Of a stretch of 64,000 nucleotides of DNA, positions 51,948-60,866 are shown piece after piece. The notes beneath the pieces were generated by a model that did not search any database, had not been told where the DNA came from, and worked only from the letters and a program-made list of their open reading frames with translations. The stretch comes from Mesorhizobium sp. B2-7-2. Its GTDB lineage: Bacteria > Pseudomonadota > Alphaproteobacteria > Rhizobiales > Rhizobiaceae. A program made the translations under genes and the position numbers. Position 1 is the stretch's first letter. The number at the start of each line of letters is the position of its first letter. Location: the NCBI RefSeq assembly GCF_006440775.1, contig NZ_VFTZ01000020.1, positions 45,212 through 109,211 of the forward strand. The letters run 5' to 3'.

Positions 51948-53443
51948 GGTCGCACATACTCCTGATAGGCGAGCGACAGGATGCGCTCCTGGTCGAAGTC
52001 GGATCGCGGCACCTCGCCGACGATCTTGTTTTTCGAAAAGACGATGATGCGGTGGCACATGCCCATCAATTCAGGCAGATCGGACGACACCATGATGATG
52101 CCCTTCTGCCGCGCCGCCAGCATCCACAGCAGCTGGTAGATCTCGCGCCGCGCGCCGATGTCGACGCCGCGCGTCGGCTCGTCCAGGATCAGCGTCGAGG
52201 TGCCGCGGAACAGCCATTTGGCCAGCACCACCTTCTGCTGGTTGCCGCCGGAGAGATTGCGCACCGCCTGCTCGATCGAGCTCGCCTTGACGCGCAGCTG
52301 GCCGACGAGATCGTTGGCGGCCGCAGCCTCCGTCTTTCGGTTGAGCAGCCCGTTGCGCGAGATCTTGCTGAGATCGGTGATGGTAATATTCTTGTCGACG
52401 GCCATGTCGAGCAGCAGGCCTTGGCCCTTGCGGTCCTCGGTGAGCAGGCTCAAGCCATGCCGCACCGCATCCTTGGGCGCGGCGATCGCCACCGGCTTGC
52501 CGTCGATCTCGACGACGCCGTCGAGCTTCGGATCGGCGCCGAACAGCGCCCGCATCGCTTCCGTGCGGCCGCTGCCGACCAGGCCGGCGACGCCGAGGAT
52601 CTCGCCATGGCGCACGGCGAAGGAGATGTCCGGGGTGGAGACGTCGCGCTTCAGATTGGCGACGCTGAGCGCGACCTTGCCCAGCACGATCGAAGCGTCG
52701 AAACCATATTCGTCGGCGATGTCACGGCCGATCATCATGCGCACCAGGTCGGGCACGGTGAGGCCGTGCAGGTCGCGCGTCGCGACCAGTCTGCCGTTGC
52801 GCAAAATGGTCACCCGGTCGCCGATCTCGAACACCTCATGCAGCCGGTGCGAGATGTAGATGATGGTGACGCCCTTGGCCTTCAGCCGCTTGATGATGGA
52901 AAACAGCCGCTCGATCTCCGGCGGCGTCAGCGTCGCCGTCGGCTCGTCCAGCACCAGAAGCTTCGAGTCGTAGCTCAGCGCCTTGGCGATCTCGACCAGC
53001 TGCATCTGCGCGACGCCGAGCGCCTCGACGCGTATGCGCGGATCGATGTCGAGGCCGACTTCCTTGAGCAGCACCAGCGCGCGGCTGTTGAGCGCCTTGC
53101 GGTCGACGATGCCGAAAGCGCGGCGCGGCAGGTTTTCCAGCATCAGATTCTCGGCGATGCTGAGATAGGGCAACAGGTTCAGCTCCTGATGCACGACGCG
53201 GATGCCGCTCTGCTGCGCGTCATGCGGCGTCTTCGGCCGGTAGGGCTGGCCGTTGAAGGCGATCAAGCCCGAATCCGGCTGGTAGATGCCGGCGAGCAGC
53301 TTGATCAGCGTCGACTTGCCGGCGCCGTTCTCGCCCAGGATGATGTGGGTCTCGCCGCGCGCGATCGATAGCGACACCTCGCTCAGCGCGATGGCGCCGG
53401 GAAAGGTCTTTCCGACCCCTTCAAGAGAGAGAATCGCATCCAT
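51944..53443 (-). CDS. Sugar ABC transporter ATPase with two nucleotide-binding domains (RbsA-like)
   Basis: A 499-residue tandem ATPase. The first domain has Walker A GENGAGKST (37-45) and Walker B LLVLDEPTATL, with a weak signature (LGVAQMQLVEIAKAL). The second domain has the degenerate P-loop GLVGSGRTEAM usual in this family, the signature LSGGNQQKVVLAKWL, and LILDEPTRGVDIGA. It powers carbohydrate uptake. It is preceded by an intercistronic hairpin that separates it from the binding-protein gene. Confidence 0.95.
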   Translation of the reverse strand: MDAILSLEGVGKTFPGAIALSEVSLSIARGETHIILGENGAGKSTLIKLLAGIYQPDSGLIAFNGQPYRPKTPHDAQQSGIRVVHQELNLLPYLSIAENLMLENLPRRAFGIVDRKALNSRALVLLKEVGLDIDPRIRVEALGVAQMQLVEIAKALSYDSKLLVLDEPTATLTPPEIERLFSIIKRLKAKGVTIIYISHRLHEVFEIGDRVTILRNGRLVATRDLHGLTVPDLVRMMIGRDIADEYGFDASIVLGKVALSVANLKRDVSTPDISFAVRHGEILGVAGLVGSGRTEAMRALFGADPKLDGVVEIDGKPVAIAAPKDAVRHGLSLLTEDRKGQGLLLDMAVDKNITITDLSKISRNGLLNRKTEAAAANDLVGQLRVKASSIEQAVRNLSGGNQQKVVLAKWLFRGTSTLILDEPTRGVDIGARREIYQLLWMLAARQKGIIMVSSDLPELMGMCHRIIVFSKNKIVGEVPRSDFDQERILSLAYQEYVRP

Positions 53444-53494
53444 GGGCGGCAGAATCCTAAACCGTGCCCGTCGGCGACGATAGCGGCGCGGACG

Positions 53495-53533
53495 CTCGTC
53501 ACCGCCGCCGGAACTGGCGGCGGCGGTGACGAG
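53495..53533. promoter_or_regulatory. Strong intercistronic hairpin between binding-protein and ATPase genes
   Basis: The arms ctcgtcaccgccgcc and ggcggcggtgacgag form a 15-bp stem with a 9-nt loop. No T-run follows in the direction of transcription. Such hairpins commonly protect the upstream mRNA and allow more binding protein than transporter to be made. Confidence 0.75.
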
Positions 53534-53581
53534 AGAGACAAAGCCTGGCGCCGGAAGGGAGTGCCGGCGCCTAGGCTCTCC

Positions 53582-54547
53582 TCATGCCGTGACCAGCTTG
53601 ACGTCGGTCTTGACCCAGCCGGAGAATTTCTCGCCGGCGAGCTCGCGCAGGCCGTAGTCGATGCCCATCGCCGCCATCTTCGCGCCATACTGCTCGACGG
53701 TGGCGAGCATCTTGCCTTCCTTCAGCAGCGGACCGACGGCCGGGATGTTGTCGAAGCCGACGACCTTGATCTGGCCGGACTTACCGGCAGCGTCGATCGC
53801 CTTGACGACGCCGAGCGCCATCGAATCGTTGGCCGCCATCACGCCTTGGATGTCGGGATGCTGGGTGAGGAAGTTGGTCATCAGCGTGTTGGCTTCCTCG
53901 GTTTCCCAATGCGCGGTCTTGGAGTCGAGCAGCTTCAGCTTGTACTCCTTCACCGAATCGTCGAAGCCGAGCTTGCGCTGCTTGGCGTTGTCGGCCTCGG
54001 GATTGCCCTCGAGGATGACGACCTTGCCGCCCTTGCCCAGCGCCTTGCCGAGCGCGTCGCCGGCCAGCTTGGCGCCGGCCCGGTTGTCCGGACCGAAGAA
54101 GGCGAGGTCGATGCCGGCCTTCTTCTTGGCCTCGGTGTCGAGCGCCACGTCGATGTTGATGACCTTGATGCCGGCCTTCAGCGCCTTGGCGATCGGCGTG
54201 ACCATGGCCTTCGAGTCGGCCGGCGCGACGACGATGATGTTGTAGTTCTGGGTGATGAAATTCTCGATCGCGTCGACCTGCGCGGCGAAGTCGCGCTCGT
54301 CCTTCATGCCGACGGCGGCGAAGTCGAACTTGTCCTTGTTCTTCGCCGCATACTCCTCCGCGCCGGCCTGCATCTGCTTGAAGAACTCGTTGGCCAGGGA
54401 CTTCATGACCAGGCCGACCTTCGGCTTGTCGGCGGCGAGAACCGGCCCGAGCGGCAAAGCGAGCGCGCCGGCGGCCAAGGCGCTGGTCTTAAGGAATTGG
54501 CGGCGCGAGAACGAGCCAAGCCCATGCGTGTTCGAAATCTTGCTCAT
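53582..54547 (-). CDS. Sugar ABC transporter substrate-binding protein (RbsB-like, Tat signal)
   Basis: A 321-residue periplasmic binding protein. A twin-arginine signal (SRRQFLKTSALAAGALALP) is followed by a Peripla_BP_4 fold: KVGLVMKSLANEFFKQMQAG, NIIVVAPADSKAMVTPIAKA, VMAANDSMALGVVKAI and VVGFDNIPAVGPLL. GGAGGAG directly upstream sets ATG 54547; the frame extends to 54667 without meaning. It binds an unidentified sugar and delivers it to the permease/ATPase. It is the first gene of the operon, downstream of a palindromic operator. Confidence 0.93.
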   Translation of the reverse strand: MSKISNTHGLGSFSRRQFLKTSALAAGALALPLGPVLAADKPKVGLVMKSLANEFFKQMQAGAEEYAAKNKDKFDFAAVGMKDERDFAAQVDAIENFITQNYNIIVVAPADSKAMVTPIAKALKAGIKVINIDVALDTEAKKKAGIDLAFFGPDNRAGAKLAGDALGKALGKGGKVVILEGNPEADNAKQRKLGFDDSVKEYKLKLLDSKTAHWETEEANTLMTNFLTQHPDIQGVMAANDSMALGVVKAIDAAGKSGQIKVVGFDNIPAVGPLLKEGKMLATVEQYGAKMAAMGIDYGLRELAGEKFSGWVKTDVKLVTA

Positions 54548-54570
54548 TAGTCTCCTCCACTTGATTGAGC

Positions 54571-54596
54571 CGTAATCGGTTACGTAACCGATTACG
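54571..54596. promoter_or_regulatory. Perfect 26-bp palindrome, probable LacI operator
   Basis: cgtaatcggttac followed by its exact reverse complement gtaaccgattacg. It sits 24 nt before the binding-protein start, with the central CG typical of LacI-family operators. The LacI-type gene at 49920-50918 is the likely ligand. Confidence 0.88.
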
Positions 54597-54713
54597 CCGG
54601 AGAGTAGAGCGCGAATTTGGAAAGTGTCAATATCAGGAGCAGCCCCCGACTGGAGGGTTGGCCGCATTCATCCGCGTCTTCAACCACTTGGTTGAAGGTG
54701 AGCGCGTGAAATC

Positions 54714-55589
54714 CTATCCGAAAAATGCCCGTGCGTAAGTCCGGGCGAACTCCCTGAAACTGGTCGGCCGGACACCGAAGGCGTCGTGCGTGGCGAGATG
54801 GACGCGGGACTTCGGCCGCCTAAGACGCTCTTGCAACTGCTCGCCAAGCGCATCGACAAAATCCGCAGGGGCACCGCTACCGAGCAGCGTGCGGCGGCGT
54901 TCTTCCCAGCTGACCGGGACATATCTCACCGGCCTTCCAATCGCGGCCGATATCCGTTCAGCCAGCTCGTGCATCGTCAGCGCTTCCGGCCCTGTCATGT
55001 CCAGGCTCTCGCCCTGGTGGCCGCCGTCCCGCAACAGCCGGCAGGCGACCTTCGCGATGTCCTCGATGGCCACCGGCGCAAGCTCAATGCCGGCGAAGGG
55101 CAACCGCAACTCGCCGTCCCGGCTTATGGTCGAAGCCTCCCTGAGATAGACCTGCATGAACTGCGAAGGCCGAAGATGCGTCCATGCCGGGCCTGCCGCT
55201 TCGAGATGGTCTTCGATCTCTTCATGCATGCGCGTGAACCGGAATTTGGCCGGATCGAACCCGATCCCGGACTCAGCTCCGGAAAATTTGACGACATGCT
55301 GGACACCGGCCTGCCGGCACAGATCGATGAAGTTGCATTGCGTTTCGCGCATATCCGGTGTCCCCGACGAGATCAGCAACACCCGCGTGACGCCCTCAAG
55401 CGCGGTCTTGACATCGTCTCCAGCCCGCATGTCGCCTTCGATCGCGTCGATGCCCGGCAGCTTGTCGAGACCGGCGGCCGACGCCTTGTGAGCGCTTCTT
55501 ACCAAAGCCCTCGCCGGCACATGGTTTTGCGCCAGCTCACGAACAATTATCTGACCGCTCAAGCCGGTCGCGCCCGTCACCAATATCAT
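54714..55589 (-). CDS. NmrA-like NAD(P)-binding atypical short-chain reductase
   Basis: A 291-residue protein with the N-terminal NAD(P) motif ILVTGATGLSGQIIVRELAQ (GxxGxxG). It continues with an SDR-a/NmrA pattern: ALVRS, GDMRAGDDVKTALEGVTRVLLIS, VKFSGAES, and WTHLRPSQFMQVYL. Members act as quinone oxidoreductases or redox sensors of the QOR2/NmrA type. It is a single gene downstream of the sugar operon, in the same direction but separate from it. Confidence 0.88.
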   Translation of the reverse strand: MILVTGATGLSGQIIVRELAQNHVPARALVRSAHKASAAGLDKLPGIDAIEGDMRAGDDVKTALEGVTRVLLISSGTPDMRETQCNFIDLCRQAGVQHVVKFSGAESGIGFDPAKFRFTRMHEEIEDHLEAAGPAWTHLRPSQFMQVYLREASTISRDGELRLPFAGIELAPVAIEDIAKVACRLLRDGGHQGESLDMTGPEALTMHELAERISAAIGRPVRYVPVSWEERRRTLLGSGAPADFVDALGEQLQERLRRPKSRVHLATHDAFGVRPTSFREFARTYARAFFG

Positions 55590-55732
55590 CCGTCTTTCCT
55601 TTTCACGGCCGGCCGAATCCGCCCGGCAAAACGCCTCGCCCTGCCAAGACGAGACGGCGGATGAAAAGGATTCTCGACTGTCGAAAAAAATTTACCGGCC
55701 GCGACCCGGGTCGGCCGCGGCTGGATCAAGCG

Positions 55733-56752
55733 TCACCGCCAGCCCAGCGCCGGCGCGACATGCTTCAGGATCGACTCGATGACATGGGCGTTGTAGTCGA
55801 CGCCCAGCTGGTTGGGCACGGTGAGCAGCAGCGTGTCGGCCTCGGCGATCGCGTCGTCCTCCTTCAACTGCTCGATGAGCACATCCGGCTCGGCGGCATA
55901 GGTGCGGCCGAACACGGCGCGCTTCTCCGGCTCGATATAACCAAAATGGTCCTCGCCCTCGCTGCCGCCGAAATAGGCGCGATCCATGTCGTTGACGAGA
56001 GCGAAGATGCTGCGGCTGACCGAGACGCGCGGCTCCCTGGCATGGCCGGCTTCCTTCCAGGCGGCGCGGTAGGCTCTTATCTGCTTGGCTTGCTGGACAT
56101 GCAGCGGCTCGCCGGTCTCATCGAACTTCAGCGTCGAACTTTGCAGATTCATGCCGAGCTTGGCCGCCCACACGGCCGTGGCGTCGGTGGCCGCGCCCCA
56201 CCAGATGCGTTCGCGCAGGCCCGCCGAGAAGGGTTCGAGCCTGAGCAGGCCGGGCGGGTTGGGGAACATCGGCCGCGGATTGGGCTGAGCGAAGCCTTCG
56301 CCGCGCAACAGGTCGAGGAATATCTCCGAGTGCCGGCGCGCCATGTCGGCATCGCTCTTGCCCTCTTCAGGCACGTAGCCGAAATAGCGCCAGCCATCGA
56401 TCACCTGCTCGGGCGAGCCGCGGCTGATGCCCAACTGCAGACGCCCGCCGGCAATCAGGTCCGCGGCGCCCGCATCCTCGGCCATATAGAGCGGGTTCTC
56501 GTAGCGCATGTCGATAACGGCGGTGCCGAGCTCGATACGCTTGGTCCTGGCGCCGGCCGCGGCAAGCAGCGGAAACGGCGAAGCGAGCTGGCGGGCGAAA
56601 TGGTGGACGCGGTAATAGGCGCCGTCGGCGCCGAGCTCCTCGGCCGCGACCGCGAGGTCGATCGACTGCAGCAGCGCGTCGGCGCCCGAGCGCGTGCCCG
56701 ATTGCGGCGAGGGCGACCAATGCCCGAACGACAGAAATCCGATCTTCTTCAT
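55733..56752 (-). CDS. LLM-class flavin-dependent oxidoreductase
   Basis: A 339-residue luciferase-like monooxygenase. It opens MKKIGFLSFGHWSPSPQSGT and continues with the TIM-barrel patterns ELGADGAYYRVHHFARQLAS, IELGTAVIDMRYENPLYMAE, LIAGGRLQLGISRGSP and GRTYAAEPDVLIEQLKED. It uses reduced flavin (FMNH2 or F420-type) to oxidise an unknown substrate. ATG 56752 matches the family N-terminus; the longer frame to 56836 is rejected. It is monocistronic, divergent from the membrane gene at 57011. Confidence 0.92.
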   Translation of the reverse strand: MKKIGFLSFGHWSPSPQSGTRSGADALLQSIDLAVAAEELGADGAYYRVHHFARQLASPFPLLAAAGARTKRIELGTAVIDMRYENPLYMAEDAGAADLIAGGRLQLGISRGSPEQVIDGWRYFGYVPEEGKSDADMARRHSEIFLDLLRGEGFAQPNPRPMFPNPPGLLRLEPFSAGLRERIWWGAATDATAVWAAKLGMNLQSSTLKFDETGEPLHVQQAKQIRAYRAAWKEAGHAREPRVSVSRSIFALVNDMDRAYFGGSEGEDHFGYIEPEKRAVFGRTYAAEPDVLIEQLKEDDAIAEADTLLLTVPNQLGVDYNAHVIESILKHVAPALGWR

Positions 56753-57010
56753 GGCTCCATTCCTGCTGGAGCGGCCCATCGACCGCTTGAACTTCTTGTT
56801 GCTCCAGCAGATAGCCAGGGCAGTGCTGCGATACAACGGACACCGAACGGATACAGACCGTCAATGCGTTCTGCGAATGTCCGCCCTCGCGTCAGGGCGT
56901 GATTGGGCCGGAGGCGGCGCCGATCGCCTCATCCCTGGCATTCTCTGCGCCGCCAAAGCGCTGTATCGTTCACGCTACCCGATGATTCCCGAGCATTGGA
57001 CGAAGCCTGC

Positions 57011-57766
57011 ATGCATGGCCTGACCCCCATATTTTCCACCGTAACGGCCTCTTTCCTGGCATCCTTCGTCGAAGTGGTCGAAGCCTTCACTATCGTGCTC
57101 GCCGTCGGCGTGACGCGCAGCTGGCGCCCGGCCCTGACCGGCGCGGCCCTGGCGCTCATCTTGCTTGCGGCGCTGGTGCTGGCATTCGGGCCGCTGCTGG
57201 CGCTCGTCCCCATCACCGTCCTGCAATTCGTGGTCGGCGTGCTTTTGATCCTGTTCGGCATGCGCTGGCTGAGAAAGGCGATCCTGCGCAGCGTCGGCGT
57301 GATCGCGCTGCATGACGAGGAGCAGGCCTTTTCCAGGGAGACGGCCGCCTTGCAGCGGCAGGCCGCCGACCGCCGCGCCGAGTATCTGGCGGCCGTCGCG
57401 TCGTTCAAGGCGGTGCTGCTCGAGGGCGTCGAAGTGGTGTTCATCGTCATTGCCGTCGGCGCCGCGCACGGCCAGACGCTTTATGCCGGCCTCGGCGCGC
57501 TGGCGGCCTTCGTGCTGGTGATGCTGATCGGCCTTGCCGTGCATCGTCCTTTGGCCCGCGTGCCCGAGAATGCGCTGAAATTCGTCGTCGGCCTGATGCT
57601 GACCAGCTTCGGCGTGTTCTGGACCGGCGAAGGCCTCGGCGCCGAGTGGCCGGGCGCCGACCTCGCTCTGCTCGCCATCTTCGTCGTCATTGCCGCCGCA
57701 TCCTTCGCCATCGTGCGCTGGCTGCGCGGCGCCTACCCGGCGCCCGCCGAAGGAGTAGTCCGATGA
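57011..57766 (+). CDS. COG4280-like polytopic membrane protein
   Basis: A 251-residue membrane protein with about seven hydrophobic segments and an internal duplication. Related motifs FVEVVEAFTIVLAVG (about residue 17) and LEGVEVVFIVIAVG (about 136) each sit at the start of a half. The acidic E-x-V-E motifs in membrane helices suggest ion or metal handling, as in GDT1/TMEM165-like and COG4280 proteins. The function is unproven. It is coupled to the small membrane gene downstream by an ATGA overlap. Confidence 0.78.
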   Translation: MHGLTPIFSTVTASFLASFVEVVEAFTIVLAVGVTRSWRPALTGAALALILLAALVLAFGPLLALVPITVLQFVVGVLLILFGMRWLRKAILRSVGVIALHDEEQAFSRETAALQRQAADRRAEYLAAVASFKAVLLEGVEVVFIVIAVGAAHGQTLYAGLGALAAFVLVMLIGLAVHRPLARVPENALKFVVGLMLTSFGVFWTGEGLGAEWPGADLALLAIFVVIAAASFAIVRWLRGAYPAPAEGVVR

Positions 57767-57972
57767 TCCGTCTGGTCTTCAACGAACTCGTCGGCATGTT
57801 CGTCGACGACGGCAGCCTTGCGCTGCTGACGCTGATCCTGATCGCTCTGATCGCCGCGGCGGTAAAATTGCTGGCGCTGCCGCCGCTCATCGGCGGCTTA
57901 CTGCTTCTCGCCGGCTGCCTGGCAATTCTCGTGCAGAGCACGCGCCGCGCCGCGCGCGGCAGGACGCGTTAA
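57763..57972 (+). CDS. Small membrane protein
   Basis: A 69-residue protein with two hydrophobic stretches (LALLTLILIALIAAAVKLLA and IGGLLLLAGCLAILVQ) and a basic tail (RRAARGRTR). An AAGGAG sits 8 nt upstream. It overlaps the stop of the COG4280-like gene by 4 nt and is probably a subunit or accessory of that protein. No known family is recognised. Confidence 0.75.
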   Translation: MIRLVFNELVGMFVDDGSLALLTLILIALIAAAVKLLALPPLIGGLLLLAGCLAILVQSTRRAARGRTR

Positions 57973-58031
57973 TCGGCGTTCATTCAGGTGAAGCTGCGCA
58001 ACCGCTGGAGATCGGTGGAGCCGCCCGAACC

Positions 58032-58329
58032 TCGTCATCCACGAGCGTAGCGACGCGAAGCGGAGCGCAGACCCGAGGATCATTCCGTGACTTTGGCCGT
58101 GGAAACGCAGCGCAAACGCTGGAGACTGGCGGAAGCCTCTCAACCTCGTCATTCCAGGGCGAAGCAGGAGCGAAGCTCCGTCGCGAAGACCCTGGAATCC
58201 ATGCCGTTACCTTGATCGAAGGGCACAGCGGAGCAGAATTCTACACCGTGGCAACGCCTCGACGTCACGGAATGGATTCTATGGTCTTCGCGCGTCGCTT
58301 CGCTCCTTGCTCCGCCATAGAATGACGAT
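58032..58329. repeat. MITE-like palindromic intergenic element: half unit plus full copy 3
   Basis: A truncated half (58032-58088, tcgtcatccacgag to cattccgtgac) precedes a full 184-bp copy (58146-58329) with ends tcgtcattccagggcgaagc and gctccgccatagaatgacga. The internal blocks match the copies at 5091, 11836, 60091 and 63605. The interval 57973-58391 holds no gene. Confidence 0.82.
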
Positions 58330-58391
58330 AGCGATGGGCATTTCGGCTAGTCTCCAAGGCATGCTGCGTGCCGGCATGGCCCGCCGCCCAA

Positions 58392-59024
58392 CTAATAAAC
58401 CGTGAAAAGCGTCGGCAGGTCGCCGCTGAGGCGCAAATACTCGACCGCCTCGATCACCGGAAACAAAGCCAGGAAATAGAGCCCGTCGCGAAACGTATTC
58501 CGCAACGCCATCGTCGAAAACAGCCACTGCGCCTCGTCGTGGTAAAGCAGCGGGTTGGGCCAGAAGCGCGGCGTGCGGTTGGCATAGGCCGCATAAGCCG
58601 CGCCGAACTTGCCGGCGAGGTATTCGGCTTCCTTACGCGCGGTGAAGCGGAAGACGAGATAGCTCGCCAGGCCGAGCATGACGGCCGCCAGCACCGACCC
58701 GAACATCAGCCCAATTCCAGTCGCGCCGAGGGTCGAGAAGAAATAGAGCGGATTGCGGGTCACCGAGAACGGGCCGGCGACGACCAGTTCGTTGTTCTTC
58801 TTGCCGCCGACATAGAGGATGCTCCACAGCCGACCAAGGAAACAGACGAGCACCAGGCCGAAGCCGACCGTCTCCATCAGCTCGTGCCCGTTCGAGCCCT
58901 CGCTGAGGAACGGCTTGGAAAACAGCAACAGGACGATAGCCATCACCGCGGCCGCCTGCACGACGATCAGGCGCTTGTGCTGGTCGAACGCCTTCGGCGC
59001 CGATTTGAGGGATGTGTAGGCCAT
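58392..59024 (-). CDS. Isoprenylcysteine methyltransferase-family membrane protein
   Basis: A 210-residue ICMT/PEMT-type protein. It has about four to five hydrophobic helices and the C-terminal motif characteristic of the fold: VVAGPFSVTRNPLYFFSTLG and KEAEYLAGKFGAAYAAYANR followed by TPRFWPN. The SAM-binding N-P-L-Y and R-x-P pairs are visible. It probably methylates a small or lipid-like substrate at the inner membrane; bacterial members have varied, mostly unknown substrates. ATG 59024 has GGTGAG upstream. Confidence 0.88.
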   Translation of the reverse strand: MAYTSLKSAPKAFDQHKRLIVVQAAAVMAIVLLLFSKPFLSEGSNGHELMETVGFGLVLVCFLGRLWSILYVGGKKNNELVVAGPFSVTRNPLYFFSTLGATGIGLMFGSVLAAVMLGLASYLVFRFTARKEAEYLAGKFGAAYAAYANRTPRFWPNPLLYHDEAQWLFSTMALRNTFRDGLYFLALFPVIEAVEYLRLSGDLPTLFTVY

Positions 59025-59223
59025 TCTCACCGTTCCGACGCCAAGAAGGCGCGCCAAGCTTGTCTAGCTTCTCTGCCGCGTGATGGCGAGGCCCCGCGGA
59101 TGTTTTTGGCCAATCTTACGAATTTGTAAGAACGCGGACAGGCCGCGGTGAATTCGCCTGCTTAATTTGGGCGTCGCCGCCATACGGAATTCGAGGTGGC
59201 TCGAACGAACAACGGATCGCGCC

Positions 59224-60003
59224 ATGATCTCTCAAGCCGACAGCCTCGCGCCCAACCGCGTCCCGGACGTCACGATCGATTTCTGGCTGATCAAGATCAT
59301 GGCGGTGACCATGGGCGAGACGGCGGCCGACTACCTCGCCGTCAATATCGGCCTCGGCCTTACCGTCACGTCCTTGATCATGGGCGGCATCCTCATCGTC
59401 GCGCTCGTCCTGCAGTTTGCGCAGAAACGCTATGTACCTTGGGCCTATTGGCTCGCGGTCGTGCTGATCAGCGTCGTCGGCACCCTGGTCGCCGACAACC
59501 TCGTCGATGATTTCGGCGTGCGGCTGGAGACGACGACCATCGTCTTCTCGGTCGCCCTAGCCCTGACTTTCGCGGTCTGGTACGCCAGCGAAAGGACCCT
59601 CTCGATCCACACCATCTTTACCGCCAGGCGCGAGATCTTCTATTGGCTGGCGATCCTCTTCACCTTCTCGCTCGGCACGGCTGCCGGCGATCTGGTGGCC
59701 GAGCGCTTCGATATCGGCTATCTCGCCACCGGCCTCATCTTCGGCGGCGTGATCGCGGCGATCGCTTTTGCCTGGTTCTTCCTCGGCCTGAACAGCGTCC
59801 TCGCCTTCTGGCTCGCCTATATCCTGACCCGGCCGTTCGGCGCCTCCTTCGGCGACCTGCTCTCGCATCCGGCCGGATATGGCGGGCTGGGCTTCGGCGT
59901 CACCTTCACCAGCCTGACCTTTCTCGGCTGCATCGTGGCCATCGTTCTCCATATGACGCTGAGAAAGCTGATCGACGAAGACGAGCTGGCGCTCCTCGAC
60001 TAG
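59224..60003 (+). CDS. COG4705-like membrane protein with internal repeats
   Basis: A 259-residue polytopic membrane protein with about seven or eight helices. Four similar motifs of G-x(4)-D type occur in it: MGETAADYLAVNIGLG, VVGTLVADNLVDDFGV, LGTAAGDLVAERFDIG and FGASFGDLLSHPAG. This suggests evolution by repeat duplication. The family (COG4705) is uncharacterised. Each motif places an acidic residue in or near a helix, consistent with ion transport. ATG 59224 starts before a soluble N-terminal segment. Confidence 0.78.
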   Translation: MISQADSLAPNRVPDVTIDFWLIKIMAVTMGETAADYLAVNIGLGLTVTSLIMGGILIVALVLQFAQKRYVPWAYWLAVVLISVVGTLVADNLVDDFGVRLETTTIVFSVALALTFAVWYASERTLSIHTIFTARREIFYWLAILFTFSLGTAAGDLVAERFDIGYLATGLIFGGVIAAIAFAWFFLGLNSVLAFWLAYILTRPFGASFGDLLSHPAGYGGLGFGVTFTSLTFLGCIVAIVLHMTLRKLIDEDELALLD

Positions 60004-60090
60004 AGGCGCCGCACAGGATTTTGACCGGTCGGCTCTGTTTGTGTTGGCAGGTGGCATGCGTTGGAGATTGGCCGAAACGCCCATCGCGAC

Positions 60091-60275
60091 CGTCATTCCA
60101 GGGCGGAGCAGGAGCGAAGCTCCGTCGCGAAGACCCTGGAATCCATGCCGTTACCTTCGCCAAGGCGTGCAACGGAGCAAAATTCTGCACCGAGGCGGCG
60201 CTTCCAAGTCACGGAATGGATTCTATGGTCTGCGCCGCGTCGCTTCGCTCCTTGCTCCGCCATAGAATGATGACG
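60091..60275. repeat. MITE-like palindromic intergenic element, copy 4
   Basis: The ends cgtcattccagggcggagca and tgctccgccatagaatgatg form an imperfect terminal inverted repeat. The internal blocks (gcgaagctccgtcgcgaaga, atccatgccgttacctt) are close to the copy at 58146-58329. The rest of 60004-60494 has no protein-like ORF. Confidence 0.83.
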
Positions 60276-60494
60276 TTGGGCGGCTTCAACCAATCCCCGG
60301 CGTTTGCGCTGATTTCACCGAAGTGAACGGAAATCTTGCCCTAAGACAAACGCCAACCTTTCAAAATCCCTGTCCGGGGAACTAGAGCATGTCGACATTC
60401 ACCATAAGTTGCAGCAGCGAGACGGGCCCGGGCGGAGGCGGTCGGCGGCGCAGCACGCCCGCTATCCCTTGCGCGCCGCTCATCGATGCGTTAG

Positions 60495-60518
60495 ATACTG
60501 AACCAAATGGTTCAGTAT
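60495..60518. promoter_or_regulatory. Inverted repeat over the arsR-type start codon (autoregulatory operator)
   Basis: The arms atactgaacca and tggttcagtat are perfect 11-bp complements separated by aa. The start codon ATG of the ArsR-family gene (60507) lies inside the repeat. This is the expected binding shape for a winged-helix dimer and implies self-repression. Confidence 0.82.
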
Positions 60519-60866
60519 TCGAAACCCAGCCTCGATGTCTCGTTCGCCGCGCTCTCGGACGCCACACGGCGCGGCGTTCTGGAGCAGCTCGGACGCGCGG
60601 AAGCCTCGATCACGGACCTTGCCGAGAAATTCCACATGACCCTCACGGGCATGAAGAAGCACGTCGGCGTCTTGGAACAGGCGGGGCTCGTCACCACCCG
60701 GAAAGCCGGGCGGGTGCGGACGTGCAGGCTCGGCCTGCGCGGACTGGAGGAAGAGGCGGCTTGGATCGAGAGATACCGCCGGCTTTGGGACGCACGCTTC
60801 GAAGAGCTGGACAGGGTTGTCGAGGACCTGAAACGGAAGGAGGAAGTCGATGGCACAACGGAGTGA
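60507..60866 (+). CDS. ArsR-family transcriptional regulator
   Basis: A 119-residue winged-helix protein: SFAALSDATRRGVLEQLGRAE, the recognition region DLAEKFHMTLTGMKKHVGVLEQAGLV, the wing TTRKAGRVRTCRL, and a charged C-terminus. The metal-binding ELCVCDL motif of ArsR sensors is absent, so it senses something else or works by protein contact. It overlaps the downstream SRPBCC gene by 17 nt. ArsR-SRPBCC pairs are common. The inverted repeat over its own start codon implies autorepression. Confidence 0.9.
   Translation: MVQYSKPSLDVSFAALSDATRRGVLEQLGRAEASITDLAEKFHMTLTGMKKHVGVLEQAGLVTTRKAGRVRTCRLGLRGLEEEAAWIERYRRLWDARFEELDRVVEDLKRKEEVDGTTE

Noticed and set aside
52052..53371. 439-codon plus-strand frame opposite the ABC ATPase
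   Set aside because: Antisense shadow; the minus strand has both Walker motifs and the ABC signature.
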